From JAVBQJ01 sp031549115 (GTDB taxonomy: Bacteria; Verrucomicrobiota; Lentisphaeria; Victivallales; Victivallaceae): a DNA stretch of 64,000 bases. Below the pieces are notes generated by a model that ran no database searches, was not told the origin of the DNA, and saw only the letters and a program-made list of their open reading frames with translations. The position numbers were made by a program, and so were the translations under genes. Of the stretch, positions 8,602-17,655 are shown one piece after another; position 1 is the first letter of the stretch, and each line of letters begins with the position of its first letter. The stretch lies in the NCBI GenBank assembly GCA_031549115.1, contig JAVBQJ010000056.1, positions 1-64,000 on the forward strand. Reading direction: 5' to 3'.

Positions 8602-9839
8602 TGCTGTATCTCCTCTTCTGCAATTCGGATCCATTCGTGGAGACGGACCACATCATTGCGGCAGGTGCTGATGTCTTTGAATACAAACTCGCACGGCAGA
8701 TCGCCGACGGTGTCGAGTATCCGGCGGAATTCCTTCCTGACATAATCCGGGTCGAAACGGTCGGCCGCGACCATCGCCGGATTGGGTTTGACCGAAAGCA
8801 CATAGCGTCCGGCGGCCTCCTCGGCGCTCCGCGCCAGATCGGTCCACGGACTGCATGAAATCTTGCGCAGATTTTTGATGCTGCGCAGTATTTCCAGCTT
8901 GTTATGCAATGGTTCGCAGCAGCCGTAATATGTCAATCCGAAGCGTTCCAGCCAGCGGCGTTCGTATTGCAAAGCAAACTCTTCGTGCATGTCCGGGCTG
9001 ACCTCGGAAAAAATCTGGGCGGTGGCGCTCCCCCACTGCTGCCGGGTGGAAACAGCCGTGCCGGCACACTCGTCTCCCGGCAATTCTCCGGTGTAAGCCA
9101 GTCCTCCGGAGCCGGCCAGGCGGTTGCGCGCGGTCGGGCCGAGCAAATGCTGCGCTTCCAGCTGGTCGAGCTGATGCAGCATCGCCCGGGTATAGCGCTC
9201 CATGATCGCGTGCATCAACTCCGGTTTCAGAATCAGGTCCATCAGAATTTCCATCGGGTTGTACCACATGGAAATAATATCCCACGGCGCGTACCAGATG
9301 GTGCCGGTTTTCTGCACCCGTACCGGCAGGATATCGCCGAAACACTCCTCCAGCAGTGCCGCGCGGCGCCGGGTTTCGACGGCATCGCCGCGGATTTCGA
9401 TCATGCGGATTTTTGCCACATCCGCCTCGGAGGCGAAGAGCGTTTCGTAACGGTGCGACACGATTCCGCCGCGGCTGTCCTGCGACAGGGTATCCTCTTG
9501 AATCGCCAATCCGCAAAAAGGATCGAAGTTGTTGCATTCATCGACGGCCCAAAAGGGGTCGACAACCATGTCGGCTTGCACATGCTTCCAGCGGAATAAT
9601 TTTTGCCGCATTGCCGTTTCCACTTCGCGCAACCAGCAGTCGCGGCAATGAACATCCAGTGAACCGTCCGCATTCAATTCGTGCCACGGTTCCTGGCTGA
9701 CGAACAGCATCGGTTTGGCGCCGCGGGTCAGATCATTGACGGCGCGCCAGTTGCGGCGCCGCTCCTGCTGAACCGGCAGCGCCGCCAGGGTTGCCAGTTG
9801 CTCCGCCAGCGGGCGCAGAATGTCACGATCGGTCATCAT
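8598..9839 (-). CDS. UroD-fold-like protein, second of a coupled pair
   Basis: A 413-residue protein distantly similar to UroD/MtaA-type barrels. It shows a Y-Y-G-C-C-E-P-L-H-N-K segment and an I-S-C-S-P-W-T-D segment near the C-terminal end, where the metal-binding Cys/His of corrinoid-linked methyltransferases sits. An extra cysteine pair (H-C-R-D-C-W) lies near residue 70. It overlaps the downstream UroD-fold gene by 4 bp (ATGA), which implies that the two products are made together and may form a heteromeric pair. A ribosome binding site (AAAGGAAAA) precedes ATG 9839; ATG 9836 is equally possible. No corrinoid-binding protein or reactivation ATPase is in the window. The function is unproven. 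Confidence 0.65.
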   Translation of the reverse strand: MMTDRDILRPLAEQLATLAALPVQQERRRNWRAVNDLTRGAKPMLFVSQEPWHELNADGSLDVHCRDCWLREVETAMRQKLFRWKHVQADMVVDPFWAVDECNNFDPFCGLAIQEDTLSQDSRGGIVSHRYETLFASEADVAKIRMIEIRGDAVETRRRAALLEECFGDILPVRVQKTGTIWYAPWDIISMWYNPMEILMDLILKPELMHAIMERYTRAMLHQLDQLEAQHLLGPTARNRLAGSGGLAYTGELPGDECAGTAVSTRQQWGSATAQIFSEVSPDMHEEFALQYERRWLERFGLTYYGCCEPLHNKLEILRSIKNLRKISCSPWTDLARSAEEAAGRYVLSVKPNPAMVAADRFDPDYVRKEFRRILDTVGDLPCEFVFKDISTCRNDVVRLHEWIRIAEEEIQQ

Positions 9840-9864
9840 GGTTTTCCTTTATTCCGGTTGAATT

Positions 9865-10854
9865 TCAGCAAAAGCCGCCGGTCAATTCAATATTGCGGCG
9901 CAAACGCATCAGCGCGGCCGTCGATTCCGGCGGAATCCTGCCGCTGCGGTCGGGCGGGACATCCAGCAGCAAATTGGTATTCCGGCTTCGGCACACCAGA
10001 TACATGCCAAGGAGCTCCCGGTCGCTGCGCGGCCGGTCGCCGTCGACGAAAAACCACTCCTTGCCGATCGGGTCGCAGACTTCGCCGGGCAGGTAGTAGC
10101 GCTTCCCTTCGATGTCGCGCCAGCCGTCATGTCCCTTTTGGCTGTTGGGCAGCCAGCGCTCGATCGCGATCAGGTCGGCGGGCCACGCTTTTTCCTCCGG
10201 ATACTGCGAACCGTCGCCGAAACCGTTGTTCATCATGATGACGGCCTCCGGCTGCCAGAGGGCGATCCGGCTATAGAGTTCCTGCCGGTAACAGCGCGGG
10301 AGCACCGCCGGGATGTCGACCCAGACTTCACCGATATTTCCATAACCGGTCAACAGTTCCGCCAACTGGGCGGTTTGAAACTCCTGGTACGCGCGGGTGG
10401 TAAAGGAGTAGATGCCCGGATTGAACGCTTCTTTGTGCCAGACATCGCTCGGCGTCTGCGACCCGAAGCGATGGTGATTGTCCCAGGAACAGTAATAAAG
10501 GCCCGGCATGACGCCGTATTCCCGGCAGGCGTCGACGAAGGCGCCGACCACGTCAGTGTGGTCGAAGCTGTTGCCGACATGATAATCCGTCAGTTTGGAC
10601 GGCCACAAACAGTGCCCGGCCACATGCTTGGCGGTCAATACGGCGTATTTCATCCCCGCGTCCCGGGCGACCGCAAGCCATTGCCGGACGTCCAGGTCGG
10701 TCGGCGCGTAAGCGGCGGCAGAGGTGCACCCGTCGGGGATTTCCATGCCTTCAAAGGTGCTCATGCCGAAGTGGATGAACATGCCGTACCCGAGTTGTTC
10801 CCAGGCGCGCAGTTGCGGCAGCGACAGGCGCTGGGCGCCATTTCCTTCCGTCAT
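9865..10854 (-). CDS. alpha-L-fucosidase-like glycoside hydrolase (GH29)
   Basis: GH29-type (beta/alpha)8 hydrolase of 329 residues, shorter than most GH29 enzymes because the C-terminal beta-sandwich is absent. Recognisable elements are G-M-F-I-H-F-G-M-S near residue 24-32, K-Y-A-V-L-T-A-K-H-V-A-G-H near 70-80, Y-Y-C-S-W-D-N-H, and I-G-E-V-W-V-D with D180 in the place of the catalytic nucleophile. No signal peptide is seen, so it probably acts in the cytoplasm on imported oligosaccharides. It sits 11 bp downstream of the SSS symporter gene, which fits an import-then-cleave arrangement. Whether the substrate is fucose or another 6-deoxy sugar cannot be told. Confidence 0.85.
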   Translation of the reverse strand: MTEGNGAQRLSLPQLRAWEQLGYGMFIHFGMSTFEGMEIPDGCTSAAAYAPTDLDVRQWLAVARDAGMKYAVLTAKHVAGHCLWPSKLTDYHVGNSFDHTDVVGAFVDACREYGVMPGLYYCSWDNHHRFGSQTPSDVWHKEAFNPGIYSFTTRAYQEFQTAQLAELLTGYGNIGEVWVDIPAVLPRCYRQELYSRIALWQPEAVIMMNNGFGDGSQYPEEKAWPADLIAIERWLPNSQKGHDGWRDIEGKRYYLPGEVCDPIGKEWFFVDGDRPRSDRELLGMYLVCRSRNTNLLLDVPPDRSGRIPPESTAALMRLRRNIELTGGFC

Positions 10855-10865
10855 TTTTTGCCTCT

Positions 10866-13079
10866 CTATTCATCTGGATTGTTATTTGAACGCACGAAGC
10901 CGTCATCGGTGGCATCGATCTCCCGGAGACGGAGGTCATGAAACAGGCGAAACGAATCGCGGACGCCGCCGCAGAAAATCCATACCGTACAGACGCCTCC
11001 CATAATCACCGAAATCCAGATGAATACCCACCAGTAAACGCTCCAGATTTCATCCCCGATCGGCCAGATCAGGTTCACCCCGTTGCCGATCATGAATATC
11101 GCCCACCACCCCATCGTCCACGCGAAACTGCCATAGAACAACCAGCGTTCGAAACGGGAAAACTCCGCGGTAATTCCCAGCAGCCGCGGCAGCGAAAACC
11201 GGGAGCGGGGAGGGGGCTTTGGATCGTTTCCCCGCACCTGGTCGGCGGCCACCGCATATTGATTGCGGTGCAGCATCTTGTCCAGATTGAACTCCTTGGT
11301 CCGGCTCATCAGCGATACAGCGATGTAGCTGCCGGAGGCGAGCAGCATCGCCCAGAAGTTGATCCACTGGCTGGTGATGGGAAATTTGTTCTGATGCACC
11401 GAGAAGAACCCCATCACGGCGCCATTGCTGCGTATATACCATAATACCGAATCCTGCGAATACACAACCGTAACGATTGCCAGCGCTGAAATTCCGGAAA
11501 AAATCAGGCAGCACCAGGCTTTTTTGACGTTTTTCCGCCACAATACTCCTCCCGCGACGCCGGCGAACGCACTGACTCCTCCGGTCAGCGCCAGTACCAG
11601 CAGCCACGGCGCGGTATGGGTATCGTCGAAAACGGTTTTGACCCACCACGGCCAGCTTTGCTGAATCAGCAATCCGCCGAAGGTGAATACCGTCCCGATG
11701 ATCATCGCCGTCCACGCCGCCTGAGCCGTGCCTCGACGCCAATATAATCCGCCGATGATCACCGCTCCGGCTCCCCCGGTATAAATCGCCGCGGTCAGCA
11801 CCTGGAACATGGTGATGTACCCTTTCAGCGGGAAAAACAGACTGAACAGGAAACCGAAGAGCGCCATTCCCACTACCGACAAGCGCAGAATCAACAAATG
11901 CTGTTTCGGGGCAAACGGTTTGTTGCGCCACGGGATCACCACGTCCTGAATCAGGATCGTGCCCCAGGAATGCAAGTAGGTGTCGTCACAGCTGATGGCG
12001 CTCCCGACGATGACCGCGGCAAACAGTCCGGTCAAGCCGACCGGCAGAATATTGCGCAGAAACAGCGGCACCGTCATCTGCGTCTTTAATTGACTGTCGT
12101 CGCCGAGCGCGGCAATCGATCGTTGAATCGGTTCGGCCAACGCCTGAAAGGTCTCCGAATGCAGCACGGCATAGGCAATCAGCGGAATCAACAAGAGACA
12201 GACGCTGGACGCAAGCATCCGCCAGGTCGCGATCACGCCGGCGACGACGCCTTCGTGCGGGGTTTTCGCCGACGCGCCGTAGGCCGAATTGCCCTGCCAG
12301 CTGCGGAAGCCGTACACGCCTCCCAGCAGCCCGATGATGAAAAACCAGACATTGAATTCTTCCGTGGTGCTCCCGCCGAACGGGTTGATCAGCGATTGTC
12401 CCTCCGGCACGCCCTGTTGCAAACCCTGCATGATGTCGCTCCATTCGAACTGTCCCAGCAGAAAGAACGTGATTACCACGAAAATCAGCATCAGGAAAGA
12501 GCCTTGCAGGAAATCCGTCAGCATGATGGTGATCTGCCCTCCGGCGCAGGCGACGAAAACCGCCAGCCCGAGATAGAACAACATCACCAGAGCATACGTG
12601 GATATCTCCCAGCCGCCCCAGCTCACCGCCGCCGGCCAGCCGAGGAAGTGGACGATCAACCGGGCTGAAATCAACGGGAAAATTCCATAGTTCAGCATCC
12701 CGGACAGCCAGCACAGCAAACCGGCGAAGTAGCGGAAACGCCGGCTGTAGCGCTCTTCGAAAAACTGCGCCAGGGTCAATACCCGGGTTTGCCGCAGGCG
12801 ATACCCGATGAAACCGGTCAGCGCCAGAAACAAACTCAACGGCAAGTAGAGATTGGCCCACCAGGTCGGCGGCAATCCCGCGGAATAGGTCATTTCCCAG
12901 ATCGCCACCAGGGAAATGGCGCCGTAAAAGCCGCTCGCGACCGTCAACAGATAACGCCCCGCCAGGCGGTCGGCGGCGAGAAAGTCCGATACGCTGCGCA
13001 TATAGCGTTTGCCGTAACAGGTGACGGCAATGATTCCGGCTACCATGGCCGCAACGATACTCCAGTCAATCCAGCTCAT
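10866..13079 (-). CDS. sodium:solute symporter family (SSS) transporter
   Basis: Integral inner-membrane carrier of 737 residues with about 14-15 hydrophobic helices. The N-terminal part has the SSS pattern: a short periplasmic start, then Y-M-R-S-V-S-D-F-L-A-A-D-R and G-F-Y-G-A-I-S-L. Sodium-driven uptake of a sugar or related solute is the family role. The C-terminal ~150 residues carry two further helices and a polar tail. It lies 14 bp after the DUF4838 gene and 11 bp before the GH29 gene, so it is very likely the importer for the product released by the locus's secreted enzymes. ATG 13079 starts directly with a hydrophobic helix. Confidence 0.9.
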   Translation of the reverse strand: MSWIDWSIVAAMVAGIIAVTCYGKRYMRSVSDFLAADRLAGRYLLTVASGFYGAISLVAIWEMTYSAGLPPTWWANLYLPLSLFLALTGFIGYRLRQTRVLTLAQFFEERYSRRFRYFAGLLCWLSGMLNYGIFPLISARLIVHFLGWPAAVSWGGWEISTYALVMLFYLGLAVFVACAGGQITIMLTDFLQGSFLMLIFVVITFFLLGQFEWSDIMQGLQQGVPEGQSLINPFGGSTTEEFNVWFFIIGLLGGVYGFRSWQGNSAYGASAKTPHEGVVAGVIATWRMLASSVCLLLIPLIAYAVLHSETFQALAEPIQRSIAALGDDSQLKTQMTVPLFLRNILPVGLTGLFAAVIVGSAISCDDTYLHSWGTILIQDVVIPWRNKPFAPKQHLLILRLSVVGMALFGFLFSLFFPLKGYITMFQVLTAAIYTGGAGAVIIGGLYWRRGTAQAAWTAMIIGTVFTFGGLLIQQSWPWWVKTVFDDTHTAPWLLVLALTGGVSAFAGVAGGVLWRKNVKKAWCCLIFSGISALAIVTVVYSQDSVLWYIRSNGAVMGFFSVHQNKFPITSQWINFWAMLLASGSYIAVSLMSRTKEFNLDKMLHRNQYAVAADQVRGNDPKPPPRSRFSLPRLLGITAEFSRFERWLFYGSFAWTMGWWAIFMIGNGVNLIWPIGDEIWSVYWWVFIWISVIMGGVCTVWIFCGGVRDSFRLFHDLRLREIDATDDGFVRSNNNPDE

Positions 13080-13093
13080 GGGGTATCATCTTT

Positions 13094-15151
13094 CTACTTC
13101 CCGATCTGGAAGCGGTAATTGCCGACCACGCCGCCGACACAGCTGCCGAGCATCAGCGCCGCGATCTTCAGTGTCGTACTCGCATTGACCCGGATTTCCA
13201 TATCCGGAGCTATCCGCTCCGACCGACAGGTCGGTTCACTGCCGTCCAGCGTATACGTCAACCATACCGTAGGAGAAGCCGAAGCGACACGCACTTTGAC
13301 CGGACCGGGAAATTTCCCGCCCGCCGGTTTGATTTTAACCACGGAGCTGTGGTTGCCTTCCTTCCAACGGCGCAGCAGGGCATCCAACCCCGGCTCGGTG
13401 GTTTCGCCCGGAAACAGGAATTGGACTTCGCGGGCGATCGCTTCGAATTCCTGCAATTCCGCCGGCGGTGTGCCATGCTGCACGGCATTGCTGATTTTGA
13501 CGTAGAGTACCGAAAGCATATTGCGCCGGATACGCCGGGTCAGTGCGGGATCGCCTTTCGCTTTGCGCAACGCCTTGCGGTGAAGCTTCAAAGCGGCTTC
13601 CACCCATGGCGGATTCAGCATCGCGCAATCGACGGAATAACGGATGCCCATCGCCCCCTCGTCGAGCTCATGGCGGTGTTCGCGTCCGGTCGCCGCGAGA
13701 ATGGCTTCGTATTCCAGCATTTCCGGGGCCGCCGCACCGTAATAGCCGGTGATGAAGTCCGCCACCAACGTGTCGAGATCGCGGTTTTGATCCCACAGCA
13801 GCTGCGCCAATACCCAGCAGCGCAACAGGTCGCGTTCCGAGCCGTCGCTTTGGTACGGCCCCTGCAGCATCACACCGAAAGCGCCCGATTCGATCCAGAA
13901 GCGGATATTGTCCGCCACCACATCCAGATTGGGCATCGGCGCGGCGTAATGATTGAAGTTGCCGGAGTAGTCCCAGATAAAGAATTTGCTCCCGATCGCT
14001 TTCCAGCGATTGACGATTTCCACCAGTGGAGCGAACTTGCGTACCGGCGTGAACGGATGCGGCCACGCGCAAAGATCGTTGCACAGCCGGATCAGGACAT
14101 TCGGGCGCGGACGGAGCGTCGCAGGAGGACGGACGGTCTCCAGATAGGCGGCCGTCGTCACCATCACCTCGGGGAATTCCGCCGCCACCGCGTCGGCCAC
14201 CGCGTTGACCAGCGTCAACATGCTTGCCGCTTCGGAGCCCTCGGCGTCGTTCAGCGTCCGGCAGTGCGAACATTGGCAGGTGCCGCCTCCGTCCACCTTG
14301 GACACGTCGAACAGGCGGCAGCCGGGTTTCAGGCGTAATACCTCCAGCGCTTTGGCGGCGGCCAGGCGGTGCACCTCGGGATTGGTTTCGCATAACTGGT
14401 GCGCGATGCGGAACCCTTCCGGCGTCTGCCGCACCCGGTCGGGATGCGCCTGCATGTGGGCATCCGCCCGGTGATCGCCGGCTGACGCCAACTGGTAATA
14501 TTCCGGATGGGCGTCGAAGTATTGTTCCGGCGGCAACAGCATGTGATACGTGTGGCAGAAATAACTTTCGTTGTGCCAGATATGGCCGCCGGAACCGGGG
14601 AAACACACATGGCCGCCGAATTCCCGCGGTACGACCGCGTCCGGCGAATTGGTGCGGTTCCATAGCGACCATTGCCAGTCGAAAGCCGGATAGATGAACG
14701 GATCGCGCATCTCCAGCGCCGGAGTGTACGTGCGCGGCGTCACCCACGCCTGGCGCAAACGCGGCACGATGCTGCAATCGGCGGCGTAAAAGCGGCAGCC
14801 GAAGTCTTCCGTCAACAGGGTCGCAAGCGCATTGGCAAGTCCGCGTCCGGGACCGCCGTTGAGAATCAGGCTGACGCCGTCGCAGCCGATGGCGATGCCG
14901 TCGGGGCCCGGGGCCGGAAGCGCCGCGGCGCGGACGGTCGCGCCGAAATAGACCGCCGGCGCCCCCTTGTCCATGTGTTCGAAGATAATATGCAATTGAT
15001 TGCCGGTAAGCCGGCGCCAATGGGAGGCCAGCATTTTCCCGATCTCCTCCTCGACTACGGTCGTATGCCGGGGATAGACCAGCGTTTTGATTTTCGACAG
15101 CGAAAGTTTAATTGATTTTCCCGTCGGCGCCAATGCATTCACTCGCTTCAT
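13094..15151 (-). CDS. DUF4838 protein with C-terminal chitobiase-type domain
   Basis: A 685-residue glycan-related protein. The start at 15151 (MKRVNALAPTG) is preferred because it lies 5 bp after the previous stop and behind GGAAGAG. No signal peptide is visible. The N-terminal part resembles the glucuronidase-type domain, the central DUF4838 part contains C-Q-C-S-H-C and many aromatic residues, and the last ~80 residues contain T-Y-T-L-D-G-S-E-P-T, the signature of the chitobiase/beta-hexosaminidase C-terminal domain. It differs from the other two DUF4838 proteins here in lacking a discoidin domain and an export signal, so a cytoplasmic role in the same pathway is likely. The exact reaction is unknown. 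Confidence 0.8.
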   Translation of the reverse strand: MKRVNALAPTGKSIKLSLSKIKTLVYPRHTTVVEEEIGKMLASHWRRLTGNQLHIIFEHMDKGAPAVYFGATVRAAALPAPGPDGIAIGCDGVSLILNGGPGRGLANALATLLTEDFGCRFYAADCSIVPRLRQAWVTPRTYTPALEMRDPFIYPAFDWQWSLWNRTNSPDAVVPREFGGHVCFPGSGGHIWHNESYFCHTYHMLLPPEQYFDAHPEYYQLASAGDHRADAHMQAHPDRVRQTPEGFRIAHQLCETNPEVHRLAAAKALEVLRLKPGCRLFDVSKVDGGGTCQCSHCRTLNDAEGSEAASMLTLVNAVADAVAAEFPEVMVTTAAYLETVRPPATLRPRPNVLIRLCNDLCAWPHPFTPVRKFAPLVEIVNRWKAIGSKFFIWDYSGNFNHYAAPMPNLDVVADNIRFWIESGAFGVMLQGPYQSDGSERDLLRCWVLAQLLWDQNRDLDTLVADFITGYYGAAAPEMLEYEAILAATGREHRHELDEGAMGIRYSVDCAMLNPPWVEAALKLHRKALRKAKGDPALTRRIRRNMLSVLYVKISNAVQHGTPPAELQEFEAIAREVQFLFPGETTEPGLDALLRRWKEGNHSSVVKIKPAGGKFPGPVKVRVASASPTVWLTYTLDGSEPTCRSERIAPDMEIRVNASTTLKIAALMLGSCVGGVVGNYRFQIGK

Positions 15152-15156
15152 TCCGA

Positions 15157-17583
15157 TTACTCTTCCAATTTTTTGCCGTAAAAACGGACCTGTCCCAATG
15201 AAGTATAAACCGTATTGCCCCAATTTCCCGTCCCCGGAGTCCCCTGGGAGGTGATCCGGATATAACGCACTTTGGTATCCTGCGGCAATTTCACCGTCAG
15301 CGACGCCGGAAAGGCTTTTCCCTCTTCTCCGCGCGGAATAATGCCCGAGAACACTTCCCGCCAGTCGCTGAAGTTCAAGGACGCTGAGGCGGTAATCGCC
15401 ACCTGGCGCATGCCGCGGTCGGTCTGGGTACCCGACTGCTGGTAATTCCAGATTCGGATTTCATCGAGCTCATAGACGGCGCCCAGATCGAATTCCACCC
15501 AGGTTCCGTCGCGTCCGAGCCCCGACCAGGGACGCGTCGCATCGTCGGGCGCGTAAAACAGCGCCTCTTTGGAGCCCAACATACCTGTCGGTTTCTCCTC
15601 CATCAGCATTCCGGTCGTCAGAGTATACGAAGAGACTTCATATTGCCAGGAGGCGTTCGCGTCGATGCCGACGATGTAGCCGGGAGCGATCGCGGTGTGT
15701 TCCGGGAGCGCCTTGAGCCGGGTCATGATGTCCAGGTATTGCCGCGAGCCCTGCTGCATGCGCTGCCAGACCGCCTGGTCCCAAAAACCGACTCGGGTTT
15801 TTTCTTCCGACGTGACGGCGGTGTTTTTCGCCTCGGTGATGGCCTGTTCCAGCTCCGCCATCACTTCGGGGGTGGCCAGCAGCTCCCAGGCGATCTTTTG
15901 CGTCTGGTGCCCCTCGATGCGGTGTTCGCGGTAAAAGGGCGGATTGAAGTAACGCTTTTCGATGATATCGTAAAACCGGCGCATGGCCGGCGCCGCGTGG
16001 CCGAAGTAACGGGTGAAGAATTCGTCCATCACAAGAGCGGTGTCGTAATCGGCGTTGTTCATCGCCCGGCCGATCATATAAAAATCCAGCTGTTCGCCGA
16101 TACCGCAAAAGAAGATGCCCTGAATGCCGTCGGCGGCATAACGCTTCATCAGTTCGCCGGTCTGCGACGCCGTGAAGCCGGGGAAGCCGATCTCGCCGCG
16201 CGGAACGAAAATCTCGTCGGGGAAGCAGAAGTAGTTCCACAGAAACAACGGGCCGACCTTGCCGGTATCCGACATTTCCAGCCACTTCGCATAATTGTCC
16301 TCCTCGTTGGCGTGGAACTGTTCGCACATCGCCAGGCGCGGCGTCACGCAGGGCGCCGCGGCGATGTTGGTCTCCAGCGGGAAGTCCGGCGGATAGAAGT
16401 ATTCCTCGTAAGCCAGAGTGGAAATGTACTTGTCCGGGTATATGGCTTTGACTTTTTTCGCCACCTTGTTGACGAAGGCGAACCAGTAGTTGCTCGCCTG
16501 GCCCGAGCCGAACAGCGGCATGCCGTCGAAAAAGGCCGCCCGTTTGGCGTCTTTGCTCCAGACCGGGTAGCAGCGTTCGCAGCGGCAGTAATTCCCGGCG
16601 TCGTTGGGCACCACCGGGAAGTAATCGCTGCCGAGCGGCACTTCGACGCCGGGGACCTGTTTATTCGAGAAGTAATCGATGGCGTCCTGCGCCACCTGGG
16701 CGGCCAGCTCATCACTGGAATAACAGAGCTGGCGCGACTTCACCCCGCCCTCGGGCGGGAAGAATTCCGGCCGGTCCTGCTCGAACATCGGATCGTTGAA
16801 ATCCTTGCAGAAGCGCTTCTGGTAGGCGTACATCGTGTGGTTGGTGTACCATTTGATGCCGCCGAAACGCATCCGCCGGAGGAACAGTTCGCCCTCTTCG
16901 CGATTCGGATCGCCGTAAAGCCCATTGATCGTCGCCCATTCCGGACCGAAGTTGTAGGAGCCGGTGAAGTGTTTAAAGCTCGGTTCGCGGACGATGTCGC
17001 ACGGTTCCAGCGCGACATCGGGCTGTTGGTCCCGGATCACCGCAATGTCGCGGGGGCCGTAGAAACGGATGCCGAGATCGTTTTCCAGAAAGTCGTAGAC
17101 GGCGCGCAATGTCCCTTGCTCCTCCATCGGCTGCGGGATGGGCACCATCACCCCGGAGGGCGTCCGCTGCGTGGCCATCCCGTAATCGATGGCGGCTCCG
17201 GCAGTGGCCGGCGCGTCGACGCCGCGCAAGACGATGCCGTCCGCGGCGACCCGGACCTGGTACTCCAGACCGGACAACTCCGGCAGCCCCGCGGGCATCC
17301 CGGCCGAATCGCCGACGTAGATCGGCAGCCCGGTGGGAATGTCGCTTGATCCGGAATGAATCGGAACGTCGACACCGGAAATTTCCCGCAGCCAATACTG
17401 CAATTCCAACGCGCCAAGACGTACTGCCGGAGCCGGATGTTCGGCTGTGACAATTACAGGTTTGGGCTTGCCATTCTCAATGAGGGAAATCTTCCCGGAA
17501 ACACCGGCGGCAACCGATAATCCGGATACAAGAAACAGCAACAGTGCCCCCGAATAAAATAATTGTTTTGATCGTGATTTCAT
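15157..17583 (-). CDS. secreted DUF4838 protein with discoidin domain (paralogue)
   Basis: An 808-residue exported protein parallel in architecture to the one at 5193-7565. The signal peptide begins MKSRSKQLFYSGALLLFLV; ATG 17583 is used rather than ATG 17598. The body has L-Q-Y-W-L-R-E-I-S-G, Y-C-R-C-E-R-C and F-P-G-F-T-A-S-Q-T-G, and ends in a discoidin domain with W-V-E-F-D-L-G-A-V-Y-E-L-D-E-I-R-I-W. Both proteins share the segment G-I-F-F-C-G-I-G-E-Q-L-D-F-Y. The two copies flank five other genes of the cluster, which suggests duplication followed by specialisation on different linkages of one polymer. It lies 72 bp after the upstream stop. Confidence 0.85.
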   Translation of the reverse strand: MKSRSKQLFYSGALLLFLVSGLSVAAGVSGKISLIENGKPKPVIVTAEHPAPAVRLGALELQYWLREISGVDVPIHSGSSDIPTGLPIYVGDSAGMPAGLPELSGLEYQVRVAADGIVLRGVDAPATAGAAIDYGMATQRTPSGVMVPIPQPMEEQGTLRAVYDFLENDLGIRFYGPRDIAVIRDQQPDVALEPCDIVREPSFKHFTGSYNFGPEWATINGLYGDPNREEGELFLRRMRFGGIKWYTNHTMYAYQKRFCKDFNDPMFEQDRPEFFPPEGGVKSRQLCYSSDELAAQVAQDAIDYFSNKQVPGVEVPLGSDYFPVVPNDAGNYCRCERCYPVWSKDAKRAAFFDGMPLFGSGQASNYWFAFVNKVAKKVKAIYPDKYISTLAYEEYFYPPDFPLETNIAAAPCVTPRLAMCEQFHANEEDNYAKWLEMSDTGKVGPLFLWNYFCFPDEIFVPRGEIGFPGFTASQTGELMKRYAADGIQGIFFCGIGEQLDFYMIGRAMNNADYDTALVMDEFFTRYFGHAAPAMRRFYDIIEKRYFNPPFYREHRIEGHQTQKIAWELLATPEVMAELEQAITEAKNTAVTSEEKTRVGFWDQAVWQRMQQGSRQYLDIMTRLKALPEHTAIAPGYIVGIDANASWQYEVSSYTLTTGMLMEEKPTGMLGSKEALFYAPDDATRPWSGLGRDGTWVEFDLGAVYELDEIRIWNYQQSGTQTDRGMRQVAITASASLNFSDWREVFSGIIPRGEEGKAFPASLTVKLPQDTKVRYIRITSQGTPGTGNWGNTVYTSLGQVRFYGKKLEE

Positions 17584-17655
17584 AATTCCATTTCCCATGC
17601 CGTCTATTTCTTACGATTGAACTCTTTTGACGAGCGTTTCGCTCTTATTCCCAAT

